Assembly: GCF_030730875.1 (NCBI RefSeq)
Contig: NZ_JAVAMA010000003.1
Coordinates: 186,001-250,000 of the forward strand
DNA: 64,000 bases
Direction: 5' to 3'
DNA from: Sphingomonas sp. DG1-23
Lineage (GTDB): Bacteria > Pseudomonadota > Alphaproteobacteria > Sphingomonadales > Sphingomonadaceae
Both the position numbers and the translations under genes were made by a program. The stretch's first letter is position 1. Each line of letters begins with the position of its first letter. Below, piece after piece: positions 20,445 through 29,456 of this stretch. Below the pieces are notes generated by a model that did no database searches, was not told the origin of the DNA, and was given only the letters and a program-made list of their open reading frames with translations.

Positions 20445-20505
20445 AAATCCCGGCACTGCCGGACCATGCGGGCGTCCGCCCACCGGTCCGGCCTTGCCGG
20501 GATTT
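20445..20505 (-). terminator. Large three-tier hairpin downstream of rpmE
   Basis: Nested inverted repeats: AAATCCCGGCA (20445-20455) with TGCCGGGATTT (20495-20505), GCCGGACC with GGTCCGGC inside, and an inner GGGCG / CGCCC. It begins 36 bases after the rpmE stop and ends in ATTTCG in the minus direction. It is most likely the rpmE terminator, and its size is notable. Confidence 0.5.
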
Positions 20506-20540
20506 CCGAAAGCTGGCGAGCCGCGCCGGGCGGCCGGCGC

Positions 20541-20771
20541 TTACTTCTTGCCGAGCGAGAGGCCGCCGAAGCGCTTGTTGAAGCGCGCGACCTGACCACC
20601 CTGATCGAGCATCTGGCCGCGACCGCCGGTCCAGGCCGGGTGCGCCAGCGGATCGATGTCGAGCGTCATCAGATCGCCTTCCTTGCCCCAGGTCGAGCGA
20701 GTCTCGAACACGGTGCCGTCGGTCATCTGCACCTTGATCATGTGATAATCGGGATGCGTGTCTTTCTTCAC
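20541..20771 (-). CDS. rpmE: 50S ribosomal protein L31
   Basis: 76 residues from a GTG at 20771, chosen over the upstream TTG because AGGAA lies 7 bases before it and because L31 normally begins (M)KKDTHPDYH. The sequence has the family HPAWTGG and [12 protein letters not shown] motifs. It has no cysteines, so it is the zinc-independent form usual in alphaproteobacteria. A component of the large ribosomal subunit at the intersubunit bridge. It lies downstream of fabZ. Confidence 0.95.
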   Translation of the reverse strand: MKKDTHPDYHMIKVQMTDGTVFETRSTWGKEGDLMTLDIDPLAHPAWTGGRGQMLDQGGQVARFNKRFGGLSLGKK

Positions 20772-20874
20772 GGTCAATTCCTTGGAAAAGCCGCCGGTTT
20801 CCGACCGGCAGTGGACGCGCGCGGTTAGCAGAGGGGCGAAGCGAAGGCAACCTTCCCCGCCGCGCGCCGCGAAA

Positions 20875-21366
20875 TCAGGCTGCGGGCGGCTCCGCGATCA
20901 TCGCGGTGAATTCGCATTCGGTGGCGATCTCGCCGCCCAGCATCGCCTTGCCGGCGAACTTGCAGACGCGCGAGCGCTTCTGGAGGAACTCGACCTCGAG
21001 GCGGAGCAGCACGCCCGGCTCGACCGGCTTGCGGAACTTCACGCCGTCGATCGACATGAAATAGACCAGCTTGCCCGAACCGGCGAGACCGAGGCTCTCC
21101 ACGGCGAGCACGCCGGCGGCCTGCGCCAGCGCCTCGACCTGGAGCACGCCGGGCATGATCGGACGCCCGGGGAAATGCCCCTGGAAGAATTCCTCGTTGA
21201 TCGACACTGCCTTGATCGCGACGATGCGCTGGTCGAGGATCAGCTCCTCGACCCGATCGACGAGCAGCATCGGGTAACGATGCGGCAGCGCCGCCATCAC
21301 CCGCTTGATATCGAGCGGGCCCCCCGCGGCGGGGGTGGAAACGCTGCCGGTGTCGGTTTCGCTCAC
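20875..21366 (-). CDS. fabZ: 3-hydroxyacyl-[acyl-carrier-protein] dehydratase FabZ
   Basis: 163 residues from the GTG at 21366, which overlaps the stop of the skp gene (GTGA). A hot-dog fold enzyme of fatty acid elongation. The catalytic His is in [16 protein letters not shown] and the catalytic Glu in [11 protein letters not shown]; the [12 protein letters not shown] segment is also typical. In LPS-making bacteria fabZ sits between lpxD and lpxA. Here skp directly precedes it and no lpx gene is present on either side. Confidence 0.96.
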   Translation of the reverse strand: MSETDTGSVSTPAAGGPLDIKRVMAALPHRYPMLLVDRVEELILDQRIVAIKAVSINEEFFQGHFPGRPIMPGVLQVEALAQAAGVLAVESLGLAGSGKLVYFMSIDGVKFRKPVEPGVLLRLEVEFLQKRSRVCKFAGKAMLGGEIATECEFTAMIAEPPAA

Positions 21367-22106
21367 CGGGGCTCGGCCGGCTTGGGGGGCTGGGTGCCCG
21401 CGGCTGCCGGCGCGGTGCCCGGAGCGGCCGCACGCTGCTGTGCCGCCTGCTGATAGGCCTGGATCTGCGCGGCCTGCGCGATCTGCTGTTGAATCGCCAG
21501 CGTCTCGCGCGAAGGCTGCCAATCGGCCGGCGGCTGGATGCTCACGGTCGGCGCGACCTTGTCGATCTCGGCAGTGATCGCTTGGCTGATATTGGCCGAG
21601 TCCGGCGCATACATGAACACTTCGGGCGAAAGCACGACGCTGATCTTGCGTGCGTTCACGACGCGCAGCTGCGCGGCCTCATACTGACGCAGCACCGATT
21701 CGATCGCGAACAGCTCGGCGCGCGCCGCCGGGTTGCTCAGGCGGCCGAGATCGTTCTGGGCATTGGTCTGCGCGGTGCGGATCTTTTCGATCGCGGGATT
21801 CTTGGCGGTCTGCGCGGCCTTGGCCTCTTCCTCGCTGACCTTGCCGTCCTTGTTCGAATCGAGCTGGGCGACGAGCGGCTTGAGCTCGTTGTCGAGCGCG
21901 GTGCGGCGCTGCTGCATCTGATCGAACGCCGCCTTGTAGGTCGTCGAGATCTGCTGGTTGGCGGCGCCGAACGCCTTGGAGCTGGCGACCACGCTGGTCG
22001 GGTTCGCATAAGCGATGCCGGCGACCTGGGCGTGGGCGGGCGCGGCGATCGCGAGCGCCGCGGGAGCGGCGAGCATCGCCGCCAGGATTGCTTTCTTCGT
22101 AATCAT
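21363..22106 (-). CDS. OmpH/Skp family periplasmic chaperone with EF-hand-like loop
   Basis: 247 residues with a clear signal peptide (cleavage after APAHAQ, about residue 27). The OmpH/Skp family delivers outer membrane proteins to the BAM machinery, and bamA is immediately upstream (TGATG overlap). The body is helical (coiled-coil arms), followed by a Gln/Ala/Pro-rich tail. Unusually, the segment [12 protein letters not shown] (about residues 84-95) is a textbook EF-hand calcium loop (Asp, Asn, Asp, Gly, Ser, Glu at positions 1, 3, 5, 6, 9, 12) placed in the arm region. At 247 residues it is longer than E. coli Skp (161). Confidence 0.88.
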   Translation of the reverse strand: MITKKAILAAMLAAPAALAIAAPAHAQVAGIAYANPTSVVASSKAFGAANQQISTTYKAAFDQMQQRRTALDNELKPLVAQLDSNKDGKVSEEEAKAAQTAKNPAIEKIRTAQTNAQNDLGRLSNPAARAELFAIESVLRQYEAAQLRVVNARKISVVLSPEVFMYAPDSANISQAITAEIDKVAPTVSIQPPADWQPSRETLAIQQQIAQAAQIQAYQQAAQQRAAAPGTAPAAAGTQPPKPAEPR

Positions 22107-24865
22107 CAGAACTGGGTCCCTACGTTGAATGTCACAAGCTTGTCGTCGTCGCCGTCGACCGTCACCAGCGTCTTCGCGACGTCGATGCGCAACGGTCCGA
22201 ACGGCGAATTCCAGTTGACGCCAAAGCCGACCGAGATGCGCGGCTTGGCAGAGTCGCCGACGAAGCGCTCGAGGAACGGCGCAGTTGCGTTGTTGGCGAT
22301 GGGGTTGATCGTGGTGCCGACGCAGTTGGTCAGCGTCGTGCCGAAGCCGACGGTGCATGGCGTCGCGCTCTGAACTCCGGTGGTCGGATCGGTGTAGACG
22401 TAAAGCTGGTTGCCGTTCGCGTCCTTCAGGAAATTGTCCTTGGGCAGCAGGGTCGGCGAACCGTCCTTGTTGAACAGCAGCTTGCCGGTCGAATCGGTAG
22501 CCTGGGCGAACTCGACGGTCCGGCCCGGACGGGTGATGCCGAACAGGCTGCCCGCCATCACGAAGATCGACGGCCGCAGCCCCATTTCCGCCGCGCCCGC
22601 TCCCAGCGGGATCTCCAGCTCGGCCTTGGTGAGGTAATAGGCTTTGCCGCCCAGCGCGTCGTCGACGATATTGTCGTCGCCGGTGACCATCGCCTGGGTG
22701 CCCGCAAGCGGGTCGCCGGTCAGCTGGATACGCTGGACGCGCGGGCCGACGCCGCGAATGTCGAAGCCGCGGAACTGCGGTTCGCCGAGATAGAAGCGGT
22801 CGGTGATGCGCACCGGATCCACGCCGGCCCGGGTCTTCTCGAGGCTGTGGATATAGCCGCCCTCGGCCGAGAGCGAGAAGATGAACCCGCTGCCGACGTT
22901 CCAGTATTTGTCGCCTTCGAAGCGCGCGCGGAGATATTTCACTTCGCCGCCGAGGCCGGCAAAGTCGACGCCGGCGCTGAGACGCTGGCCGCGGCTCGGG
23001 CGCAGCCGGCTGTTGAGGCTGTCGTAGATCAGCGAGAGGCCGACGAGCGAGGTGATCCGGTTGCCCACTGCCTCGCAATAATAGCGGCCGGCCTTGAGCG
23101 GATCGCACTCGAAATCGCCGTCGCCGTCGACATCCGAATAGAAGCTCGACCGATCGAGCGTGACATTGTCCTGGCGCAGCGTGTAGCGCGCCGAGAGCGT
23201 CCAATATTCGGTGAGCGGCAGGCCCGCGACCAGCTGGCCGCCGGTCGCGACCTGGCTGTAGGTCGTGCTGCGGTCGCTGCCGATATAGTTGAACGCGTTA
23301 TAGTCCTGGCGGAACAGGGTGCCGCCGAGCGCGATGTTGGTGTTGAACAGATAGGGCTCGGTGAAGCCGAGCTCGACCGACTTGGAATAGCTCGAATAAT
23401 CGACCGAGGCCGACACCGTCTGGCCCATGCCGCGGAAGTTGCGCTGGCGGATCGACGCCTGGAGGATGAAGCGCTCGAGGCTCGAGAAGCCCGCCGACAG
23501 CGTCAATTCGCCGTTCGGGCGTTCCTCGACGTTCGCCGCGAGCACGATGCGGTCGGGTGCCGAGCCTTCCTTGCGCTCGATCTCGAACTTGTCCTGGAAA
23601 TAGCCGAGCGAGTTGATGCGGTCCTGCGAGCGCTTGACGAGGAAGGTGTTGAACGCGTCGCCTTCCGCGACGCGGAACTCGCGGCGAATGACCTTGTCCT
23701 GGGTCTGGCGATTGCCGGTGATCTCGATCCGCTCGATATAGGTGCGGTTCGATTCGCCGATGTGGAAGTTCATCGACATGGTCAGCGCTTCGCGGTCGCG
23801 CTGGAAATCGGGCCGCACGTCGGCAAAGGCATAGCCGAAGGCGCCGGCGGTCTCGCTCAATTGCTCGACCGTGTCCTCGACCGCCTTGGCGTTGTAATAT
23901 TGGCCTTCCTTGATCGACAGCGCGGAGGCGAGGCGCTTGTCGTCGAAGTCGCGGATCGCGCTGTCGACGGTGACCGGGCCGAATTTGTAGCGCGGGCCTT
24001 CTTCCACCACGTACGTGATGATGAAGTCCTTCTTGTCCGGGGTCAGCTCGGCCACCGCCGAGATCACGCGGAAGTCGGCATAGCCTTCGGTCAGGTAGAA
24101 TTGGCGCAATTTTTGCTGATCGTAGGCGAGGCGATCCTGGTCGTAGCTCGTGTTCGAGCTCAGGATGTTCATCAGGCTCGAGGTCTTGGTCGCCATCTCG
24201 CCGCGCAGCTTGCCGTCGGAGAACACCTCGTTGCCGATGATGTTGATCTGGCGGACCTTGGACTTGGGGCCCTCGTCGATCTCGAAGATCACGTCGACGC
24301 GGTTCTGGTCGAGGCTGACCATCTTGGGCTCGATGCGCGCGGCGAAGCGGCCCTGGCGGCGATAGAGCTCGATGATCCGGGCGACGTCGGCGCGGACTGC
24401 GGTGCGGGTGAAGATCTGGCGCGGCGCCAGCTTCACTTCCTTGGCGATCTTGTCCTGCTTGAGCCGCTTGTTGCCCTCGTAGATCACCCGGTTGATCACC
24501 GGATTCTCGCGGACCCGGATCACCAGATTGCCACCGGTGGTGTCGATCGACACGTCGGCGAGCAGCTCGGAGGCGAGCAGATCCTTGATCGCCTGGTCGA
24601 CGGTCTCGTTGGTGAAGGTGTCGCCGACGCGCAGCCGGGTATAGGAAAGCACCGTCTCGGGCTCGAGGCGCTGCGATCCCTCGACGCGGATCGAGCGGAT
24701 CGTCCGCACTTCCTGCACCGGCGCGGGCACGGCGAGAACCTGCGACGCGGGAGCGGGCGCCGTCGGGGCGGGGGCGGTCTGCGCGTGCGCGAGTCCCGAG
24801 AGCATGGTGCCCGCGAGAAGCGTCGCAGTGGCGCGTACGCCGAAATGATTAGCCTTGATCGTCAC
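22106..24865 (-). CDS. bamA: Outer membrane protein assembly factor BamA
   Basis: 919 residues from the GTG at 24865, favoured over an upstream TTG because GGGGTGGG precedes it and a good signal peptide results (ending LSGLAHAQ). Five POTRA repeats occupy about residues 55-420, starting at RTIRSIRVEGSQRLEPETV. The 16-strand Omp85 barrel follows, with the conserved VRITDRFYLGEPQFRGFDIR loop (VRGF-type motif as FRGF) and a C-terminal FNVGTQF ending in Phe. It is the core of the BAM complex that inserts outer membrane proteins. It is followed by skp and preceded by rseP. Confidence 0.97.
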   Translation of the reverse strand: MTIKANHFGVRATATLLAGTMLSGLAHAQTAPAPTAPAPASQVLAVPAPVQEVRTIRSIRVEGSQRLEPETVLSYTRLRVGDTFTNETVDQAIKDLLASELLADVSIDTTGGNLVIRVRENPVINRVIYEGNKRLKQDKIAKEVKLAPRQIFTRTAVRADVARIIELYRRQGRFAARIEPKMVSLDQNRVDVIFEIDEGPKSKVRQINIIGNEVFSDGKLRGEMATKTSSLMNILSSNTSYDQDRLAYDQQKLRQFYLTEGYADFRVISAVAELTPDKKDFIITYVVEEGPRYKFGPVTVDSAIRDFDDKRLASALSIKEGQYYNAKAVEDTVEQLSETAGAFGYAFADVRPDFQRDREALTMSMNFHIGESNRTYIERIEITGNRQTQDKVIRREFRVAEGDAFNTFLVKRSQDRINSLGYFQDKFEIERKEGSAPDRIVLAANVEERPNGELTLSAGFSSLERFILQASIRQRNFRGMGQTVSASVDYSSYSKSVELGFTEPYLFNTNIALGGTLFRQDYNAFNYIGSDRSTTYSQVATGGQLVAGLPLTEYWTLSARYTLRQDNVTLDRSSFYSDVDGDGDFECDPLKAGRYYCEAVGNRITSLVGLSLIYDSLNSRLRPSRGQRLSAGVDFAGLGGEVKYLRARFEGDKYWNVGSGFIFSLSAEGGYIHSLEKTRAGVDPVRITDRFYLGEPQFRGFDIRGVGPRVQRIQLTGDPLAGTQAMVTGDDNIVDDALGGKAYYLTKAELEIPLGAGAAEMGLRPSIFVMAGSLFGITRPGRTVEFAQATDSTGKLLFNKDGSPTLLPKDNFLKDANGNQLYVYTDPTTGVQSATPCTVGFGTTLTNCVGTTINPIANNATAPFLERFVGDSAKPRISVGFGVNWNSPFGPLRIDVAKTLVTVDGDDDKLVTFNVGTQF

Positions 24866-24941
24866 ATCCCACCCCAAGTCGGATTTCGAGTAAAGTCGCT
24901 GCCCATGCGACGCCGGAACAACCGCCCCTGCCTGAACCGCA

Positions 24942-26075
24942 TCAGCCGATCAACCCGGCCAGATTTCTCCAGACCCCGAACGAGCCCAGATCGTTGAACG
25001 TCACCAGCAGCATCAGCGCCAGAATTGCGATCAGACCACCCCGGAAGGCCCATTCCATGACCCGTGGCTCGACCGGGCGGCGGCGTACAGCTTCGACTGC
25101 GTAGAACAGAAGATGCCCGCCATCCAGCACCGGAACTGGCAAGAGGTTGATGAATCCGAGATTAATCGAGACGAATGCGATCAGCGCGACCAGCTCGGCG
25201 GGCCCGAGCGCGAAGCTCTGGCCCGAGATCTTGGCGATCCGCAGCGGCCCGCCCATCTCGGAGAGCGGCACGCGGCCGAGAATGATCTGCTTGAGCCCGT
25301 CGGCGGTCATCCCGACCAGCTCCCAGGCGCGCTTGATCCCCACGCCCGGCGCCTCGAGCAGCGATACCGGTTCGAACACCGACTTGCCGGGCCCGATGCC
25401 CAGCATGCCGCGCCGGGTGACGTTGCCGAAGCGGTCGCGGAACGAGTCGGTGCCGATGACCGCCTCCGCGCTGCGCGCCGTGCCGCCCCGGTCATAGCCG
25501 ATGCTGACCTGCTCGCCGGCGCGGATCGCGGTATAATAATACATGTCGCTGAAATCGTCGATCGCGCGACCGCCCAGCGCAGTGATGCGGTCGCCGGGCT
25601 GCAGGCCGGCCTGCGCGGCCGGGCTTCCGGCCACCACCGAGCCGATCACCGGCGGCGTCACGCGCTGGCCATAGGCGAAGCCGAAGGCGCCGAGGATGAC
25701 GATGGCGACGAGGAAATTGGCGATCGGGCCCGCCGCGACGATGATCGCGCGCTGCCACAGCGGCTTGGCCTGGAAGGTCTGCGCCCGCTCCTTCGCCGGC
25801 AGCGCGAGCCATTCGGGCGAAGGCTGCGAGGCCGGGTTCATGTCGCCGGCAAAGCGGACATAGCCGCCGAGCGGCAGCCAGCCGAACTTCCAGCGAGTGC
25901 CGCGCCTGTCGGTGATCCCCGCGACTTCGCGGCCGAAGCCGATCGAGAATTCCTCGGCCTTCACCCCGAACCAGCGTCCGGCGAGATAATGTCCGAGCTC
26001 GTGCAGGAAGACGAGCGGACCGATCACCAGCGCGAACGCGAGTATGGTGACGAGGATGCCGGGAGATTCGATCAA
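24942..26075 (-). CDS. rseP: RIP metalloprotease RseP (site-2 protease)
   Basis: 377 residues from a TTG start that overlaps the dxr stop (TTGA). The zinc motif HELGH is at residues 25-29 in the first transmembrane helix. A PDZ domain (about 125-195, PVIGSVVAGSPAAQAGLQPGDRI) and the LDGGHLL motif, with the third metal ligand, in a later helix follow. It cleaves anti-sigma factors and remnant signal peptides within the inner membrane and links envelope stress to bamA, which is next downstream. Confidence 0.96.
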   Translation of the reverse strand: MIESPGILVTILAFALVIGPLVFLHELGHYLAGRWFGVKAEEFSIGFGREVAGITDRRGTRWKFGWLPLGGYVRFAGDMNPASQPSPEWLALPAKERAQTFQAKPLWQRAIIVAAGPIANFLVAIVILGAFGFAYGQRVTPPVIGSVVAGSPAAQAGLQPGDRITALGGRAIDDFSDMYYYTAIRAGEQVSIGYDRGGTARSAEAVIGTDSFRDRFGNVTRRGMLGIGPGKSVFEPVSLLEAPGVGIKRAWELVGMTADGLKQIILGRVPLSEMGGPLRIAKISGQSFALGPAELVALIAFVSINLGFINLLPVPVLDGGHLLFYAVEAVRRRPVEPRVMEWAFRGGLIAILALMLLVTFNDLGSFGVWRNLAGLIG

Positions 26076-27232
26076 AGAACGCAGTCCTTCACACGCTCGC
26101 CCGCATACGCCCTCGCCTCGGCGTCGATTGCCAATACGGCATCCAGCGATTCCGGGGCGGCCGGGTCGTAGCGCGCCAGCGTATCGGCAACGATTGCGGC
26201 AATTTCAAGAAATGCGACGCGTCCTGCAAGGAATGCGGCGACGGCTACCTCGTTGGCGGCATTGAGAATCGCCGGCCGTGCCCCGCCCGCCGACAGCGCG
26301 TCGCGCGCGAGGGTCAGCGCCGGAAAGCGCACCGGGTCCGGCGCCTCGAAGTCGAGTCGGCCGATCCGGGCGAGGTCGAGCGCCTCGCACGGCGTCGCCA
26401 TCCGCTCGGGCCAGGCGAGCGCAAAAGCGATCGGCGTGCGCATGTCGGGCGTGCCCAGCTGGGCCAGCACCGAGCCGTCGACATATTCGACCATCGAATG
26501 CACTACCGACTGGGCATGGACGAGAATGTCGAGCTGGTCCGCGCCCACCGGGAACAGATGAAAGGCCTCGATCAGTTCGAGCCCCTTGTTCATCATCGTC
26601 GCCGAATCGACCGAGATCTTGGCGCCCATCGACCAGTTCGGATGCGCCACTGCCTGCGTCGGCGTGATCGACCGCATCGCCTCGATCGGCGTCGCGCGGA
26701 ACGGGCCGCCGCTGGCGGTGAGAATGATCTTGCGCACCCCGCGCGGCGCCGTGCGGTCGAGACACTGGAACACCGCATTATGCTCCGAATCCACCGGGAG
26801 CAATGTCGTCGCATGCGCCTGCGCCGCCGCGGTCATGACCTCGCCCGCCGAGACCAGCGCCTCCTTGTTGGCGAGCGCGACGGTCCCGCCCGCCTCGAGC
26901 GCCGCCATCACCGGCTTGAGCCCGGCGGTGCCGACGATCGCCGCCATCGTCCAGTCGGTATTCAGCCGCGCCGCGTGACAGACGGCATCGGCCCCCGCCC
27001 CCGCCTCGATGCCGCTCCCGGCGAGCGCCGCGCGCAACGCGCCGAGACAGGCTTCCTCCGCGACCACCGCGAGCTTCGCACGCGTGCGGATCGCCGCCGC
27101 CGCGAGCTTGTCGACGTCGCGATTGGCAGTCAGCGCTACCACTTCGAATTGATCGGGCGCCCGCTCGATGAGATCCAGCGTCGACCCGCCCACCGAGCCG
27201 GTGGCGCCGAGGATGGTGACGCGCTTGGTCAT
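26072..27232 (-). CDS. dxr: 1-deoxy-D-xylulose-5-phosphate reductoisomerase
   Basis: 386 residues. It catalyses the first committed step of the MEP isoprenoid pathway (DXP to MEP, NADPH). The N-terminal NADPH-binding GATGSVGGSTLDLI is visible, with metal and substrate residues in PVDSEHNAVFQCL, SGGPFR and HPNWSMGAKISVDSATMMNKGLE. The start overlaps the cdsA stop (ATGA). Another MEP pathway gene, ispE, lies at 49.9 kb in this window. Together with uppS upstream it feeds undecaprenyl phosphate synthesis. Confidence 0.97.
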   Translation of the reverse strand: MTKRVTILGATGSVGGSTLDLIERAPDQFEVVALTANRDVDKLAAAAIRTRAKLAVVAEEACLGALRAALAGSGIEAGAGADAVCHAARLNTDWTMAAIVGTAGLKPVMAALEAGGTVALANKEALVSAGEVMTAAAQAHATTLLPVDSEHNAVFQCLDRTAPRGVRKIILTASGGPFRATPIEAMRSITPTQAVAHPNWSMGAKISVDSATMMNKGLELIEAFHLFPVGADQLDILVHAQSVVHSMVEYVDGSVLAQLGTPDMRTPIAFALAWPERMATPCEALDLARIGRLDFEAPDPVRFPALTLARDALSAGGARPAILNAANEVAVAAFLAGRVAFLEIAAIVADTLARYDPAAPESLDAVLAIDAEARAYAGERVKDCVL

Positions 27233-28005
27233 GCCGCCACCAGCACCAGCAGCGCCGCGAACGGCGCGACCGCGACGAGCCCGTCGAGCCGGTCGAGGAT
27301 GCCGCCATGGCCGGGAAGCAGATTCCCCGAATCCTTGACGCCGGCGCAGCGCTTGAGATGGCTCTCGAACAGATCGCCGACCTGCGCCAGCATCGCGAGG
27401 AACGGCGTGGCGAGCGCGAGGATCACCGGAAGCCCGAAACCGATGACGAGCAACGCGGCGAACGCCCCTGCCGCCGCGACACCGCCGAGAAAGCCGGCCC
27501 AGGTCTTGTTCGGGCTGATCAGCGGTGCGAGCTTGGGGCCGCCGATCGCGCGCCCCGCGAAATAGGCGCCGGTATCGCAAGCCCAGACCAGAGCCATCGC
27601 CCAGAAGGTATAGAGCAGGCCGTGCGCCGGATGCGCGCGCAGCGCGACCAGAGCGAGCGCGGGAAGCCCCGAATAGAGCACGCCCGCCGCCAATTGCCCC
27701 TTCCGCGTCGCCGCCGCGACGAAAAAGGCGGCCCCGATCACCAGGCCCAGTGCGAGGAAGCCCGGGCCCGCGGCCAGTCCCGGCGCCATGATCGCCAGCG
27801 GCACGGTCAAGGCATATTGGGCGAGCCTTTTCTCGCGCAGGCCGGCCCCCGAAAGCTCCGCATATTCGGCCATCATCAGCAGCGCCACCACCGCGATGAC
27901 CAGCCAGAAGCCGAGCCCGCCCGCCCATAAAGCGATCGCGGCGAGCGCGATCAGCGCGACGGCGACGATCGCGCGCGTCCCCAGATCCGATTTGCCTTGG
28001 GTCAC
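27229..28005 (-). CDS. cdsA: Phosphatidate cytidylyltransferase (CDP-diglyceride synthase)
   Basis: 258 residues from a GTG at 28005 that overlaps the uppS stop (GTGA). A polytopic inner membrane enzyme with about seven to eight helices. The CDP-alcohol synthase signature is present: the SPNKTWAGFLGG segment and C-terminal QVGDLFESHLKRCAGVKDSGNLLPGHGGILDRLD. It makes CDP-diacylglycerol, the substrate of PssA encoded at 33.9 kb. Confidence 0.95.
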   Translation of the reverse strand: MTQGKSDLGTRAIVAVALIALAAIALWAGGLGFWLVIAVVALLMMAEYAELSGAGLREKRLAQYALTVPLAIMAPGLAAGPGFLALGLVIGAAFFVAAATRKGQLAAGVLYSGLPALALVALRAHPAHGLLYTFWAMALVWACDTGAYFAGRAIGGPKLAPLISPNKTWAGFLGGVAAAGAFAALLVIGFGLPVILALATPFLAMLAQVGDLFESHLKRCAGVKDSGNLLPGHGGILDRLDGLVAVAPFAALLVLVAA

Positions 28006-28736
28006 AAGCCTCCGAAACGCCGCTGACGCTGTCCAAAACGATCGAGCGCGTCTGCGAGTGCCTTCTCGTCGAAATCGGGCCAGAGCGTGTCGACGAACAG
28101 CAATTCGGCATAAGCCGCCTGCCACAGCAGGAAGTTCGACAGCCGCTGCTCGCCCGAGGTGCGGATCAGCAGGTCCAGCGGCGGCAGATCCGCGGTCTCG
28201 AGCTCGGCTTCGAAGCGCGCCTCGTCGATCGCGGCCGGATCGAGCGCGCCGTCGCGGGCCTGCTCGGCCAGCCGGCGCGCCGCAGTCAAGATCTCGGCCT
28301 GCGCGCCGTAGTTGAGCGCGATGACCAGGGTCGGACCGGGATTGGCCACGGTCCGCGCGACCGCCGCGTCGATCATGCCGACGAGATCGGGCGCGAGCCC
28401 GCGCCAGTCGCCGATCACCCGAAGCCGCACGCCTTCGGAGACCAGTTCGTCGAGCTCGCTCGCGAGGAAGTGGCGGAGCAACCCCATCAGGTCGCGGACC
28501 TCTTCCTCGGGGCGGCGCCAGTTCTCGGAGGAGAAAGCGTAGAGCGTCAGCACCTCGACGCCGAGCGCGCGTGCGGCGCGCGCGACCCGGCGAACCGCCT
28601 CGACGCCCTGCTTGTGCCCCGCGATCCGCGGCAGGAAACGCTTCTTCGCCCAGCGTCCATTGCCGTCCATGATGATGGCGACATGGCGCGGCGGCGCGGT
28701 ATCGCCCCCTAATGCGGGGATGGCTTTGGCGGCCAT
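28002..28736 (-). CDS. uppS: Isoprenyl transferase (undecaprenyl diphosphate synthase)
   Basis: 244 residues from the ATG at 28736 (MAAKAIPALGG). A further in-frame start at 28754 falls inside a repeat element and is rejected. cis-Prenyltransferase motifs: HVAIIMDGNGRWAKKR with the catalytic Asp, LYAFSSENWRRPEEEV and LLIRTSGEQRLSNFLLWQ with the RxSGExRxS signature. It makes the C55 lipid carrier for peptidoglycan and glycans. First gene of the tightly coupled uppS-cdsA-dxr-rseP string. Confidence 0.97.
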   Translation of the reverse strand: MAAKAIPALGGDTAPPRHVAIIMDGNGRWAKKRFLPRIAGHKQGVEAVRRVARAARALGVEVLTLYAFSSENWRRPEEEVRDLMGLLRHFLASELDELVSEGVRLRVIGDWRGLAPDLVGMIDAAVARTVANPGPTLVIALNYGAQAEILTAARRLAEQARDGALDPAAIDEARFEAELETADLPPLDLLIRTSGEQRLSNFLLWQAAYAELLFVDTLWPDFDEKALADALDRFGQRQRRFGGL

Positions 28737-28747
28737 TGTCCGAACCC

Positions 28748-28862
28748 CCGTCATCCCCGCGAAAGCGGGGACCCATCTCCGACGTGCGCCCTACCCCACA
28801 ACGGCTGTTGTGAAGTCGGCACCTCCGGGAGACGGGCCCCCGCTTTCGCGGGGGTGACGATA
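28748..28862. repeat. Palindromic repeat with GTCATCCCCGCGAAAGCGGGG ends
   Basis: About 115 bases between frr and uppS. The two ends (28748-28781 and 28827-28860) are imperfect inverse complements containing CCCCGCGAAAGCGGGG, and an inner ACAACGGCTGTTGT hairpin lies between them. A related element family is seen at 49801-49883 and, more diverged, at 47612-47772. Confidence 0.8.
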
Positions 28863-28884
28863 GTTGAAGAGGCGCAAACCGGGC

Positions 28885-29442
28885 TCACTTGCCCAGGATT
28901 TCCTTTTCCTTGACCGCGGTCACCGCGTCGATGTCGGCGATCGTGCTGTCGGTGAGCTTCTGCACCTCGGTCTCGTGGCGCTTGCGCTCGTCCTCGCCGA
29001 ACAGGCCCTTTTTCTCGTCGGTCTTGAGGCTGTCATTGCCGTCGCGGCGGACGTTGCGCACCGCGATGCGCGCCTTCTCGGCATATTGGCTGGCGAGCTT
29101 GGCGAGCTCCTTGCGGCGCTCCTCGGTCAGATCGGGGATCGGCAGACGCAGCGTCTGGCCGTCGACGATCGGATTGAGGCCGAGCCCCGCCGAACGGATC
29201 GCCTTGTCGACCGGGCCGACATTGGTCTTGTCCCAGACCTGCACCGAAAGCAGGCGCGGCTCGGGCGCCGAGACGCTCGCGAGCTGGTTGATCGGCATCT
29301 GTGCGCCATAGACCTCGACCGTCACCGGATCGAGCAAGGTCGTTGAGGCACGGCCGGTGCGCAGGCCCTGGAGGTCGTGCTTGAGCGCCTCGACCGCGCC
29401 GGCCATGCGGCGCTCGATATCTGCTTTGTCGTAAGCGGCCAT
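28885..29442 (-). CDS. frr: Ribosome recycling factor
   Basis: 185 residues, the standard length. It splits post-termination ribosomes together with EF-G. Conserved stretches: [22 protein letters not shown] near the N-terminus, [22 protein letters not shown], and [35 protein letters not shown] near the C-terminus. It lies 14 bases downstream of pyrH, in the conserved pyrH-frr pair. Confidence 0.98.
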   Translation of the reverse strand: MAAYDKADIERRMAGAVEALKHDLQGLRTGRASTTLLDPVTVEVYGAQMPINQLASVSAPEPRLLSVQVWDKTNVGPVDKAIRSAGLGLNPIVDGQTLRLPIPDLTEERRKELAKLASQYAEKARIAVRNVRRDGNDSLKTDEKKGLFGEDERKRHETEVQKLTDSTIADIDAVTAVKEKEILGK

Positions 29443-29456
29443 TTTCGGCTCTCCCG

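Noticed and set aside
28736..28754. Upstream ATG start for uppS (MTGVRT extension)
   Set aside because: The extra codons come from the adjacent repeat element (GTCATCC), and the downstream ATG gives the normal protein length.
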